In this document: in pieces, positions 20,701-29,177 of the stretch
Numbering within the stretch: position 1 is the first letter of the stretch
Layout of the letters: every line of letters begins with the position of its first letter
DNA from: Kazachstania africana CBS 2517
Taxonomy: Eukaryota > Ascomycota > Saccharomycetes > Saccharomycetales > Saccharomycetaceae
Length of the DNA stretch: 64,000 bases
Direction of reading: 5' to 3'
Assembly: GCF_000304475.1 (NCBI RefSeq)
Contig: NC_018941.1
Coordinates: forward strand, 806,001 to 870,000
The notes under the pieces: model-generated
The model's input: the letters and a program-made list of their open reading frames with translations, nothing else
Database searches by the model: none
What the model was told of the DNA's origin: nothing
Program-made: the position numbers and the translations under genes

Positions 20701-21500
20701 GTTGGATCATTATAATTTGTGGCCACAGGCTGAGGATGTAATTTATCTGTACAACATATACCATCACATACATGAGTTGTTGTGGTTGTGTTATTATTGC
20801 GTATATTCGATTTTAAGTTTTTCGTGTGTGATTCTAATGGCGAAACTGTCGTATTTGATTCTGGACTTCTTATGGTGCCATTTGAATTCAATTTATTAGC
20901 GAAGAATGGAGATGAAGAAGAAGAAGTTGACACATTAGATTGATTTTGTTGAAACATTTTGTTACCATTATTCAATTCCGCCTTTTTTTGAGTTTGGTTC
21001 AAAAGGTATAAATTTGTTTGTGATATATTTAATGGTAATGAATTCGGTATTGTAGTAACATCATTTTGTCGATCTTTATTGAGCTCGCCTTTAATATTAT
21101 TAGTACAATCCGAATCACTATTCAATTCTATTATACATCTATCAGTTGGTAAAATATTTGATTTATTTGAAGAGTATTTAGCGACCAACGAAATTTGTTG
21201 TTCTTTCAAATCACATAATGCTAATAATCTTCTATTTTCAGCTTCTAATTCTCTTACTCTTTCTTCTATACTTTCCGTATAGCCTCTAGGATATGCTTTT
21301 CTAATTAATTTATCACTAACTTTACATTCAAATCCTACAGCGGCACATTGAGAACATTGTGGTTTTCTTCCGTCGCATCTTGTTTTTTTAGATCTGCAAC
21401 GATCGCATGCCTGAGTTACTCTGTAGTTAGAAGAGGAAGGATGGTTAACGTCACTATCTTGTTTTCGTGGATCACTAGATCCTGGTTCCTTTTTGACCAT
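17760..21500 (-). CDS. CAT8: Zn2Cys6 transcriptional activator Cat8
   Basis: Encodes 1246 residues from the ATG at 21500 (S. cerevisiae Cat8 is 1433). The Zn2Cys6 cluster has Cys32, 35, 42, 49, 52 and 59 with the canonical C-x2-C-x6-C-x6-C-x2-C-x6-C spacing. A basic linker and a coiled-coil segment (ESIEERVRELEAENRRLLAL) follow it. A fungal transcription-factor middle homology region covers about 390-800, and an Asn-rich C-terminal half is likely activating. Cat8 turns on gluconeogenic and glyoxylate genes on non-fermentable carbon after Snf1 activation. The frame is open upstream to 21635, but residues before MVKKEP are poorly protein-like, so I prefer the start at 21500. Position matches YMR280C. 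Confidence 0.95.
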   Translation of the reverse strand: MVKKEPGSSDPRKQDSDVNHPSSSNYRVTQACDRCRSKKTRCDGRKPQCSQCAAVGFECKVSDKLIRKAYPRGYTESIEERVRELEAENRRLLALCDLKEQQISLVAKYSSNKSNILPTDRCIIELNSDSDCTNNIKGELNKDRQNDVTTIPNSLPLNISQTNLYLLNQTQKKAELNNGNKMFQQNQSNVSTSSSSSPFFANKLNSNGTIRSPESNTTVSPLESHTKNLKSNIRNNNTTTTTHVCDGICCTDKLHPQPVATNYNDPTSISFEQSEAPGLVAAKALKSINNQEEATQLAILVSLSVPRSTEEILFIPQLLAKIRQVHGFTSKQCLYTVSLLSSLKNSLPSPKSDFLMDNSQNSLLLKNTNIWQINDLNVFFTDLLKFNISNDSKTSTLLSFDDIDDLTNLYFNHWSNLIPVLNEEEFFNRYNNFKIQCQSFIQGNQSNNLRDYKFFGCFLMVMCQMGLLIKLKEHKSNNSLFKILTYYHQLTYILPKNPVYDFATTSIKSVQLLALLLFYHLNMGNIEQIYELRGNIISMAHQLRLHRCPSAVLTGSGSTMQKLEQSNRRLLFWTIYYLDVFSSLQLGVPRLLKDYEIECALPVDNTTTMDAIDGTSIKLEGTVSQISLTLFRFAKVLGNIVDSIFKRNMSTSISRQVALIHENALDNWRSRLPEQFQFKLDVNGTINLNDLDTENSDTIFLIVFYFLAKCMIHLPVCSTKVDLEDKVTETGNDVIYNDRFSTSYVSLQQSTNTMLNALRMIRDKYLPMPFNVSRTLTRFTLISAKGSLDYIKGGSLFIDNKKLLLDCVQDIEANRKLDLPGIISWHSLKLLDLTLNLFLQNSNTKPEKIEKLLQKKLNYYNKLMGKPLVKNLPIQKRTNQNKGNNNDEPSRKKVKKELENDINSLHPILIDNEGVTPSDAAPLINKTNSNTNNPVVTTQNEFAEALQVDPILNSDYYQFSNLDLATLFNSDKLNKINSHHGSSINLIDQKPFNDSLIPKFSQVNTASNSTLNMEQLLRNQGKFNISPNIFSPNFQSKENLLGNSKVNNNLLYSNLKNNSNNQSLTTMMMLLNNEIPFSSINSNTGESGVNKQNANATENDNVETINFKQDLTNKNESGNMLSTENYLSDFSYIIDGSLGLAPLLANPFKPTGENNLVNVSSIETTGQCINPKVLSSQSSDANKDDTDLNLENGAVQRRPRRYNGNFGLGGTGMNSNFSVSDLLRPDDQKKREKETLNDLFNWQNSD

Positions 21501-22571
21501 TATGACGGAGTTCAAAAAAAAAAAATAAAGCTCGCTATAATTTACTCTCTCGATACCAGGGCGGCAAATCCTTTTTTTACGATTTTTTTTGTGTGTGAAA
21601 AAAAAATATGGTAAGTTTCTATGCGAAGGTCTCAAAAATCAAAGCCAAAAAAATAAGGAAGAGAGAGACGAATAGAATCGAAGGAATTTATTGGAAGGCA
21701 AAGCTGATACCAACAACGACTAATAATATGAAGAGTACTTGCTAACAATAACTAGGCACCTAATAGATAGATGCAAATAGGATGATAAAATATAGAGGGG
21801 TTTTGGTTAGCAAATATACTTGGGAAAAAAATGTTCCTGAAACTCACCACTTCTTTCTAAATAAAGCAAAAATATAATAAGTCGAAAAGAGTCTCTCTAA
21901 ATTCTCTTGAAAATACTCAGTAAAACCGGGAACAAAAATAAACTCGAGAATCGTTATATGCTAAAATATGGACAAACGAATTTGCAATGATAGTCTTGTC
22001 AAGGAAGTGCCACCTTTATATATATTTGATTATATATATTAATGACACACTTCTTTCCTCCTCTTGAGGGTAACAAAATGAGAGGACAGGAAAATAATAA
22101 TAACTATAATAAAATAGGTTTAATAACAATAAAGTTAATTGGATATTACCTTTATGCGTCTGATTCAGTAATAATAATCGAGAATATTGTCTTTTAGAAA
22201 AAATTAATTGTTCTCTTATATCAATAATAATAGTGAACAAATACTACAATTTTTTTATATCAACGCATATATCAAATACTTTAAACCCGTGCAATTGGAA
22301 CACTGAACCGATTTTCTTTTTTTTGCTTAAACCTTCCTGCGTACGTCCTGCATGACGGTACACTACAATGCTGGAAGTTACTGGAGAGAGTGAAATGGGC
22401 TTACCCATTAATTTTTCTATAAATTTGAATCGCTCGTTTAAGCCTTTTTACCACCGCAACCCAATGGATTTCCCTTTAAGGTAACTGCAAACCTTAAAAA
22501 GCGCAGTGACGACGAGTTAAAATGAAGGCAAATCCATCCCTGGCATTTACTTTGAAATTTCTATTATATCT

Positions 22572-22578
22572 GCGGGGG
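22572..22578. promoter_or_regulatory. Mig1-type GCGGGG motif upstream of CAT8 (distal A)
   Basis: GCGGGGG is preceded by an AT-rich stretch, as in the Mig1 consensus. CAT8 is glucose-repressed through Mig1 in S. cerevisiae. The site is about 1.07 kb from the chosen ATG, so its assignment is tentative. Confidence 0.4.
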
Positions 22579-22835
22579 AGATATCGTAGATAACAGAATA
22601 CAAAACGAATGAAATGATTCCATTTTATTTCACTTTTTTTTTAAAGACGTTGAACGGCTGAGGCCGGTTTCCTTTAAACAATGTCTACAGGCAACAATTC
22701 CGAGCATCGGTCAAAATATTCGGCATCTCCGATTCGTCAGATTTTCATTCTGTCTTAAGCAATGATGACGAAAGTATACCCCTTCGCCCTTTCCTTTCCT
22801 TCCCTTCCCTTCACTAAATTTGCCTACTCTATATG

Positions 22836-22841
22836 GCGGGG
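22836..22841. promoter_or_regulatory. Mig1-type GCGGGG motif upstream of CAT8 (distal B)
   Basis: The context ATATGGCGGGG fits the AT-rich flank plus GCGGGG core of Mig1 sites. It is far from CAT8 (1.3 kb) and about 470 bp from GPI12, so it could serve either gene or neither. Confidence 0.35.
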
Positions 22842-23009
22842 TACTGGTGCAGAAAGGACGAACCTTGCAACACATTAATGATACAGCGTATCTATTATTC
22901 TATTGGCCCAAATAATGCGAATTCAGGCTCCAGTGCAACGTGTTTACCAATATCAGAATGGCATGTTCCATCATTTTTTTTTATCAATGTTTAGTGTGGC
23001 GTTATCAGC

Positions 23010-23216
23010 ATGGTGAGCTTAAGCCAGTTTTATGATAAACTTATCCACTATTGCCAAGTATCACAAATAAGTGACGATATCGTGAGCCGGATAAAAGTTT
23101 TTCATTTTCTCTTAGCTAACGCCACGCCACACTGGGACAACTTAAAAAATACAGTCAAGGTGAACAATCCTTTTCCGCTCATTGCTCGTTCAATACGTAA
23201 TTCTCAAGAAAAATAA
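23010..23216 (+). CDS. Unrecognised 68-residue open frame upstream of GPI12
   Basis: An ATG-started frame of 68 codons, not overlapped by a larger gene, ending 95 bp before the GPI12 start. The composition is protein-like (mixed hydrophobic and charged residues, e.g. IVSRIKVFHFLLANATPHW) without low complexity. I recognise no family, and S. cerevisiae has no annotated gene here that I know of. It could be a small gene, a relic or a chance frame on the GPI12 leader. Confidence 0.2.
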   Translation: MVSLSQFYDKLIHYCQVSQISDDIVSRIKVFHFLLANATPHWDNLKNTVKVNNPFPLIARSIRNSQEK

Positions 23217-23311
23217 AACTGGTGGTAAATAATTCGACTCATGATTAAACTGGTAATAAAATCATTACTTAGCAGCCTATACTAATCCATTTTGATTTCA
23301 ATCGTCGAACT

Positions 23312-24148
23312 ATGATACATATATCAAAGCTAATCTTCAAAATTACAAAATTAACGCTTATTTTCTGGTGTCTATACATTGTTTTATCTCCAAAAATTCA
23401 ACTATCAAATGATCAAATCTTAAATACTTTCATACCTTCACTTATAAAGGATCGCAGCAACGACCCAAGCCTCACATTAGTAGTAGCACACCCAGATGAT
23501 GAAGTCATGTTCTTCTCTCCTACTCTTCTACAATTGGATTCTCATTTACCTCCAAATTGTAAATTTAACATTATTTCATATTCAGATGGTGACGCTGAAG
23601 GTTTGGGCTCGTTAAGGTCAAATGAACTGGCGCATTCAATAGATATGCTAATTCCGAGAAGAAATAAAGAAATTTTCATTTTCAATCATACGGATGGCAT
23701 GAATGAAGTTTGGGATAATAAACTGATGTTGCATCAACTAGAATCTATACTATCAGATTCTCAAACAAATATTCTACTAACGTTTGACCAATTTGGTGTT
23801 TCTAACCATATCAACCATAAAGCATGCCATCAAGTCGTCACTTCATACATCCAGTCTCATGCTAAGAACAATTTTGCTCTTTTACTTGATAGTTATTCTT
23901 CAAATCTTTTGAAAAAATATACAGGTTTTGCATGGCAGTTAGTATTTTTAGCTAAAAACTATTGGATCCATGGTAAGACACTGCCAAACTTAGATCATTT
24001 AGCCCTTTTTAATCCGTATTCTGACTATATTACAGCTTATGCAACAATGTTAAAAGCACATAAGTCTCAAATGGTCTGGTTCAGATATGGATGGTGGTTC
24101 TTTTCGAGATTTGTTTACGTAAATGACTTGAAATTATATACTCATTAA
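23312..24148 (+). CDS. GPI12: N-acetylglucosaminyl-PI de-N-acetylase Gpi12 (PIG-L)
   Basis: Encodes 278 residues (S. cerevisiae Gpi12 is 304). It catalyses the second step of GPI-anchor synthesis, deacetylating GlcNAc-PI on the cytoplasmic face of the ER. An N-terminal membrane anchor covers about residues 13-26. The LmbE/PIG-L metal motif AHPDDE is at 59-64 (His60, Asp62, Asp63), with the second-half signature HINHKAC further on providing another zinc ligand. Position matches YMR281W. It converges on AEP2 with a 53-bp gap. GPI1 in the same window acts one step earlier in the pathway, but the two are not linked in an operon-like way. Confidence 0.95.
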   Translation: MIHISKLIFKITKLTLIFWCLYIVLSPKIQLSNDQILNTFIPSLIKDRSNDPSLTLVVAHPDDEVMFFSPTLLQLDSHLPPNCKFNIISYSDGDAEGLGSLRSNELAHSIDMLIPRRNKEIFIFNHTDGMNEVWDNKLMLHQLESILSDSQTNILLTFDQFGVSNHINHKACHQVVTSYIQSHAKNNFALLLDSYSSNLLKKYTGFAWQLVFLAKNYWIHGKTLPNLDHLALFNPYSDYITAYATMLKAHKSQMVWFRYGWWFFSRFVYVNDLKLYTH

Positions 24149-24201
24149 TAAACAAAAGAAACTAATGCATTACCCATACTTAACGCTACTATTTTTTTCT
24201 T

Positions 24202-25626
24202 CTACCATAATTTCCCAATTATAAAGTCTTCTTCAACCATATCATCGTATGTTTTCTCAAGATTTTCATTCCTTGTCATTTTTTTCAATTTATGCTCCTT
24301 CCTGCCGTGATAATAATTCATTAGCTGCCTCTTATTTTCTAGACTGAAACAGTGATCATTAATGAAGGTCAAAGCATTGGAAAATCCTTTTTTTTCGATC
24401 AATCTTGACAATATAAAATTTTGATACTCTTTTATTACATTTAATTCAGAGTCGTTCATTCTAGTAGCACAAAAATAAAAGTTATGGAAACAATTTTGAA
24501 AGATATCAGTAGCCAATACGAGATTATTATTTTTCTTGAAACACGTTCTCATCACTTTCAAAAAATTGATATTGAACGGAATTCGTCTATTATGCACCGT
24601 ATACCACCTTTTCATTGTCTCCCAGTATTCCACAATCACTACTCCCTTTTGATCTACCTTTTCATCCCATTCTTTTATGCAATTATTCATAAATGTTTTC
24701 CAAAACGTTATTTTCAAATTTAAATCAGGATATACATTGACAAACTCATTTAGAATTTTGATAGCCCTGAACATTCGTTTATCTCTGTAGAAAAATCCAT
24801 TTATTATCGCCTCTAATACTTCAGATTCAGGAGCTTCGTTCGTAGTATTAACTTGTGCTCTATCACAAAGGGAAATTCCCCATTTTTTTAGTATGTAATC
24901 TTCTAGTGATCTTATTCTACCACTATATCCAAGTGAATGGATGATTTCAACGTCCCAGTATCCAATTTTATTGTCCAGGGAATATTTAACAAGCTTATCG
25001 AGTGTTGTATTATTAAAATCAAAAATTTTATAGTTCGTATACCATAACTCATGGCAAGCTCCGCAGTTCAATTTCAAGTAGTTTCTCGTTGTAGAGACGT
25101 CATATTTCTCTAAAACACGAGGACTCTTCAAAATGAGATATTTCATTACCAATTGTGCTTTTTTGAGTTGTTTAAACTCAACAAAATAATTTATAAACTT
25201 ATTCATATCTTCTACTTGTAATATTGTCAATTCTTCATGACTACTTATCAACTTCACGTACGTTTCAAACAATTGGAATATTATCTCGGGTCTCCTTTCT
25301 TTAATTCTTTGAATATTATACTTTTCACTTAATGCAATGTTAATCAACCTTGCAAATCTATTAAGATCAATGGTGGCGTGCATGCTAGTGATGATTTCTT
25401 GTATCTCAGCGTCAAGTTCTTTCGGCGTTTTTATTCTTAACTCTATTTTCGGTACTTCGAATGGCATGCAAAGTGACTTGTTGTTATAGCTCTCCTGTCT
25501 TTTTTGTATCAGTTCTCCAAGTGTCAACTGTTTGGATTGTATGGTAGTGGTGTAGCTACTGCACTGTGTGGGACGAAACATATAGCCAACTCGACGATAC
25601 AGCGCTCGCACTTCCTGCCTCTCCAT
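24202..25626 (-). CDS. AEP2: Mitochondrial ATP9 expression factor Aep2
   Basis: Encodes 474 residues (S. cerevisiae Aep2 is 580, so this copy is shorter). Aep2 is needed for maturation and translation of the mitochondrial ATP9 mRNA for ATP synthase subunit c. The N-terminus is basic with little acid (RALYRRVGYMFRP), compatible with mitochondrial import. The rest is helical and Lys/Asn-rich without a catalytic motif, as expected of a rapidly evolving PPR-like mitochondrial translation factor. The identification leans on position between GPI12 and RIT1 (YMR282C) and on strand, supported by size and character. Confidence 0.82.
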   Translation of the reverse strand: MERQEVRALYRRVGYMFRPTQCSSYTTTIQSKQLTLGELIQKRQESYNNKSLCMPFEVPKIELRIKTPKELDAEIQEIITSMHATIDLNRFARLINIALSEKYNIQRIKERRPEIIFQLFETYVKLISSHEELTILQVEDMNKFINYFVEFKQLKKAQLVMKYLILKSPRVLEKYDVSTTRNYLKLNCGACHELWYTNYKIFDFNNTTLDKLVKYSLDNKIGYWDVEIIHSLGYSGRIRSLEDYILKKWGISLCDRAQVNTTNEAPESEVLEAIINGFFYRDKRMFRAIKILNEFVNVYPDLNLKITFWKTFMNNCIKEWDEKVDQKGVVIVEYWETMKRWYTVHNRRIPFNINFLKVMRTCFKKNNNLVLATDIFQNCFHNFYFCATRMNDSELNVIKEYQNFILSRLIEKKGFSNALTFINDHCFSLENKRQLMNYYHGRKEHKLKKMTRNENLEKTYDDMVEEDFIIGKLW

Positions 25627-26132
25627 GTCAATTGAGCCGTAGTATGTACAAGATGAAACTTAGTCTGTAATGAGAATTGTGATTAGCTTGACATCAATGG
25701 CTTTTCATGCCGAAGCTTCCTTTTAACTCTTTGCTTTCGAGTTATCAATCATTTCCTAAAACCACATGTCTTAGTTTTTTGAGCATTGAAACTCGCGGAC
25801 TGCTCTTGAAAAGGAAATCTCATTTATAAATCATGATGATAATTTGTCCAATCATAAATATCAAAATTACGCCCTCTATACTATGGAGGTAGTATTTATA
25901 ACCATCTTGAGATTGAAAGGTATTACTTTACATAAACATACGAGGTAAGAGGGAGCCTTTTTCGGAGAAAATTTTTTTCTGTATGTGTGACATTGACCGT
26001 TTCTTTATATCTTACTTAGGCTTCTATATCAGTGCTGGAGCTCTCTCCCTTGCGAATAAAGATATGTCTGAATGCAATTTTATCAATATGTATGAACTAT
26101 ATATATGATAAAACGAAAATAATTGCTGAATG
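25627..26132. other. Spacer between AEP2 start and RIT1 stop
   Basis: About 500 bp of AT-rich DNA upstream of AEP2. No gene, RNA or clear motif was seen. Confidence 0.5.
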
Positions 26133-27584
26133 TCACATCAAGTAACTGTTTATACTGTTTAAGGTTGCTCTCGACGGATTTACATTCCTACCTTGTAAAC
26201 TGGAAATTAATTTTGCTAGATGCTTTCTTATCACAGTTTTCGAGATCAACAGATCATCCGAAGTTTCTAATTGCCAGCCTTCACTATATTTTTTACTCAG
26301 GATTGTTAAGATAACGGCAACTGACATATCGTTACCTGAATTACAACAAATAAGTATAGGTTTTTTCGCAAGGTTACTGGCATCCTGAAAATAGGGGTTA
26401 ATTGTGTCAAATATCTCTGGTAACTGTAATCGTAGAGATTTAGAACTTTTCTTTGATCCACTCTGTAGCTTGAACAATTTAATTATTTTGGTGGTTGCCT
26501 CTTCCAACTTCGTAATTTCTATAGTTTCACTTAAAATAATCACCAAAGAAAATTTACCCGACAGCTCTCCCCCCAGTTTAGAATCTATCACGCAGTTATC
26601 AATAATTTTACCCAAAGAAATTTCAGGTGTTACTCTATTCAAAGACTCAAATATGTCGATAATTGAAGAACTGGCCTTCTTTTCATGATTTTCTTCAAGT
26701 GTCAAGGTATCCACAAATTCTTTTAGCACAGCATCAGTTTTACCAATGTCATTCAAATAATCAATGTTTTCCCAGAATGTTTTTGGTTCAAGCCCACAGG
26801 ACCAAAGTTCATGGTCATCTGCAGCTCCCTGTACATAGATGAACCCCCTCCTTTTGTCAACTCCGTCCTGCGCCTGGTAGCTGACAGTACATAATATAAT
26901 AGGGATAATATTTTCGTTTTCTGGTACTGACCATCGCTCTCCAGTTGGCTCACCTGTGAAAGGATCTACGATAGTATGTAATAATGAAGAACCAGGGTAA
27001 ACCCAAAATGGCCGTATGAGCTTTCCATTCGTCATATTATAGAGTTCCTTAGGCTTTAAAACTTCAAGTGCTTTCAATTTCCAAACTAGCTCTTCAATCT
27101 TTTCAAGTATTCTGTGATATTCAGAGTTTGACACAGTTGCGGGTGGAACAAACAAGACTTTCTCATAATCGATAGGTTCGTTAGATGCATGCTCAAGAAT
27201 CAAGCAATTCAGAACCGCGCACCATATAGGAATCGTTTTGCTAAGGGCATCAGGAATTTTCTTTCCACGCCTTGTACTGTCCACTATTATAATACCATTA
27301 CTTTTTGCCAAAATCGGTAATAAATGGAAATTCAATCTTCTAGTACTAAAATCCCACTGATTTATATGACCGTCGGTACTTTTAAAATAACTAGTTTGTT
27401 CAAAATGTTTCGGATCGCAGTACCATAGTCCACACCGTTCGTTTGGAATAATTGGATAATTTGGAAAGCACGGAACCACCTCGTTTTCCAAAAATGAATT
27501 GTCAAGGATTATACTCTGTAGCCTATTTTTCAAAGATCTATACTCATTCTTTATATCTTTCTTTATGTGTGATAATGAATCCAT
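26133..27584 (-). CDS. RIT1: Initiator tRNA ribosyl-phosphate transferase Rit1
   Basis: Encodes 483 residues (S. cerevisiae Rit1 is 513). It adds a 2'-O-ribosyl phosphate to A64 of initiator tRNA-Met, blocking its use in elongation. The N-terminal catalytic region contains GLWYCDP and STDGHINQWDFSTRRLN. Towards the C-terminus, CCNSGNDMSVAV resembles the phosphate loop of the dual-specificity phosphatase-like domain described for Rit1. ATG at 27584. Position and strand match YMR283C, and this is the last gene of the YMR block; the next S. cerevisiae gene, YKU70, is absent here. Confidence 0.95.
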   Translation of the reverse strand: MDSLSHIKKDIKNEYRSLKNRLQSIILDNSFLENEVVPCFPNYPIIPNERCGLWYCDPKHFEQTSYFKSTDGHINQWDFSTRRLNFHLLPILAKSNGIIIVDSTRRGKKIPDALSKTIPIWCAVLNCLILEHASNEPIDYEKVLFVPPATVSNSEYHRILEKIEELVWKLKALEVLKPKELYNMTNGKLIRPFWVYPGSSLLHTIVDPFTGEPTGERWSVPENENIIPIILCTVSYQAQDGVDKRRGFIYVQGAADDHELWSCGLEPKTFWENIDYLNDIGKTDAVLKEFVDTLTLEENHEKKASSSIIDIFESLNRVTPEISLGKIIDNCVIDSKLGGELSGKFSLVIILSETIEITKLEEATTKIIKLFKLQSGSKKSSKSLRLQLPEIFDTINPYFQDASNLAKKPILICCNSGNDMSVAVILTILSKKYSEGWQLETSDDLLISKTVIRKHLAKLISSLQGRNVNPSRATLNSINSYLM

Positions 27585-27770
27585 TGCATGAATATATATT
27601 GCAAAGTCTTCTTCTTACAGAGGCGATGAGATGTATATCTCTGCTGATCTTGATTATAAGCTTTTCCTAGATCAACGCACGTTATGAAAATCTCAAAAAA
27701 ATAAAACGTTTTTCCGTATAGGCATCCTGACAGAAAATATAAATATATGATTGTTTATATACCGTATTCT

Positions 27771-28451
27771 TTAAACCATTTCGATGACTTCGGGAAACTC
27801 AGATTGCCAATATTCATTGACTGAATCTTTAAAAACATTCAATGCTCTTTTTTTGTAAGCTTCAACTTCAAAATCATCTACTAGTTGGCTTATATCTAAA
27901 TGTGGTGGAGGATTGGCTATGCCGAAAGTGTTTGAATCGACATTATTGTTGTTATTGTCATCTTGGTATGGGTTGCCCATTATATAAGGTAAAATAACGA
28001 AGGATCTGAAAAAAGCATAGCAATCTTCGTTGTTATAAAATCGGTATGGCGTTTTCCATAATCCGTTATCATATAAATACTCATTTATATGACTTGTTAT
28101 AACAGTCCACGTTTGAATATTTGCATTTGGTTTATTCTCTATTATTTCTGATAGAAATTTCATTTTAGCATGAGAAGTAAATTCATTTGTTGGTATTGCA
28201 GCAAAAACTATGGATACAACGAATGATAAAACTGCAAAACAACTAAATATGAAGCATATTAGTATCTGTTCAGATAATAAGATTGCAAAGAGTATACCAA
28301 CTAGAGTTCCTATAAAAAAGGTCAGGAAGATCTTTTTGTGAGCATATTCATTGACGTAGTATGGCATTCGTCCACGGAAAACTTCCTCTGGCAGCGTAAC
28401 ACGTTCAGGTTGGGTTTCAGTATTTAAGGGTTTATTAGCTTCCGTGGGCAT
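27771..28451 (-). CDS. DUP-family (DUP240/COS-like) membrane protein
   Basis: Encodes 226 residues from the ATG at 28451. The frame is open to 28505, but the upstream extension is unlikely. Two adjacent membrane segments cover about residues 41-60 and 62-85. A conserved-looking segment follows with NEYLYDNGLWKTPYRFY and CYAFFR (about 123-149), which matches the pattern of the yeast DUP domain found in DUP240 and COS proteins. An Asn-rich insert starts at about 165. DUP proteins are membrane proteins of the secretory/endosomal system with poorly defined roles. The gene lies exactly where the YMR block ends and ILV3 begins, so it may have come in with, or near, a rearrangement. Family assignment is from motif memory and should be treated as probable. 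Confidence 0.7.
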   Translation of the reverse strand: MPTEANKPLNTETQPERVTLPEEVFRGRMPYYVNEYAHKKIFLTFFIGTLVGILFAILLSEQILICFIFSCFAVLSFVVSIVFAAIPTNEFTSHAKMKFLSEIIENKPNANIQTWTVITSHINEYLYDNGLWKTPYRFYNNEDCYAFFRSFVILPYIMGNPYQDDNNNNNVDSNTFGIANPPPHLDISQLVDDFEVEAYKKRALNVFKDSVNEYWQSEFPEVIEMV

Positions 28452-29177
28452 TTTTGAGGTCTTTTGAGAGTTACAATGATAATTAAGTTGTATAAAATAA
28501 CACAATTTGCATTAAGTCATGAAGATTATATAATATCTAGATAATACAAACTTCCAGCTTCCCCTGCGCTGGCTGTGCGGTGCGGTTAGTTCTTTCTGAT
28601 AGTTTTTCCGGTCCGAGTGGAAGGAACTTGCGTGTTGCAGCAAAGTAAATCACTAAATTGCATACTGACTCCAAAAATTGAATGAATTTTGCAGGTGATG
28701 AATAGGATCTGGTTATTATCCAACCTTTATCCATATAAAATAAACAATGTGAAATCCAACATGTGCGTCAAATTCGCTTTTTTAATTTATTATTGAAGTA
28801 TTTGTAGCTTTAGTAAAGACTAAATATAAATTTTGGCTTCATGTGGAGGAAATTGCCGCTTTATTGGGAAGACAGTTGCTAAGATTCTGCTGGAATGGTG
28901 TAACTTCATTCGAGTAAGGGTTGGTTAATTTTTCTGCCTCCTTCGGGTGATTGGAGAAACTACTTGAAACAAAAATCTTGTAATGCCATTACAGCAGAAA
29001 AATCTATTACAAAATTTTAGTTAGACGTCCATTCTATGGACTTTCTATGCACAGGAACATAAATATATGGAATAATATATAAACAATAAATAAGTGGAAG
29101 GGAATTCAATTTCCAATAAAAGTTAACCTCTCAATTTCACCTCATTGTGAAAGGAGGGTCGTCAAAAGTTTTTGTTC
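28452..29177. other. Spacer between DUP-family gene and ILV3
   Basis: About 725 bp upstream of the DUP-family gene and downstream of ILV3. It lies at the inferred synteny junction. I see no tRNA, LTR or transposon remnant. A 65-codon frame at 28537-28734 (minus) resembles nothing. Confidence 0.55.

Larger units (their letters stand above)
21501..23009. other. CAT8 upstream region
   Basis: A long (about 1.5 kb) upstream region shared with GPI12. Pyrimidine-rich tracts occur near 22780-22815 and two GCGGGG Mig1-type motifs are present (separate entries). The start of the region is A/T-rich and poly-purine. Nothing else was assigned; an open frame at 22016-22240 (minus) is not convincing. Confidence 0.6.

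Noticed and set aside
21501..21635. N-terminal extension of Cat8 to 21635
   Set aside because: The added 45 residues look like translated promoter DNA (poly-F and basic runs); the ATG at 21500 is at a sensible distance from the zinc cluster.
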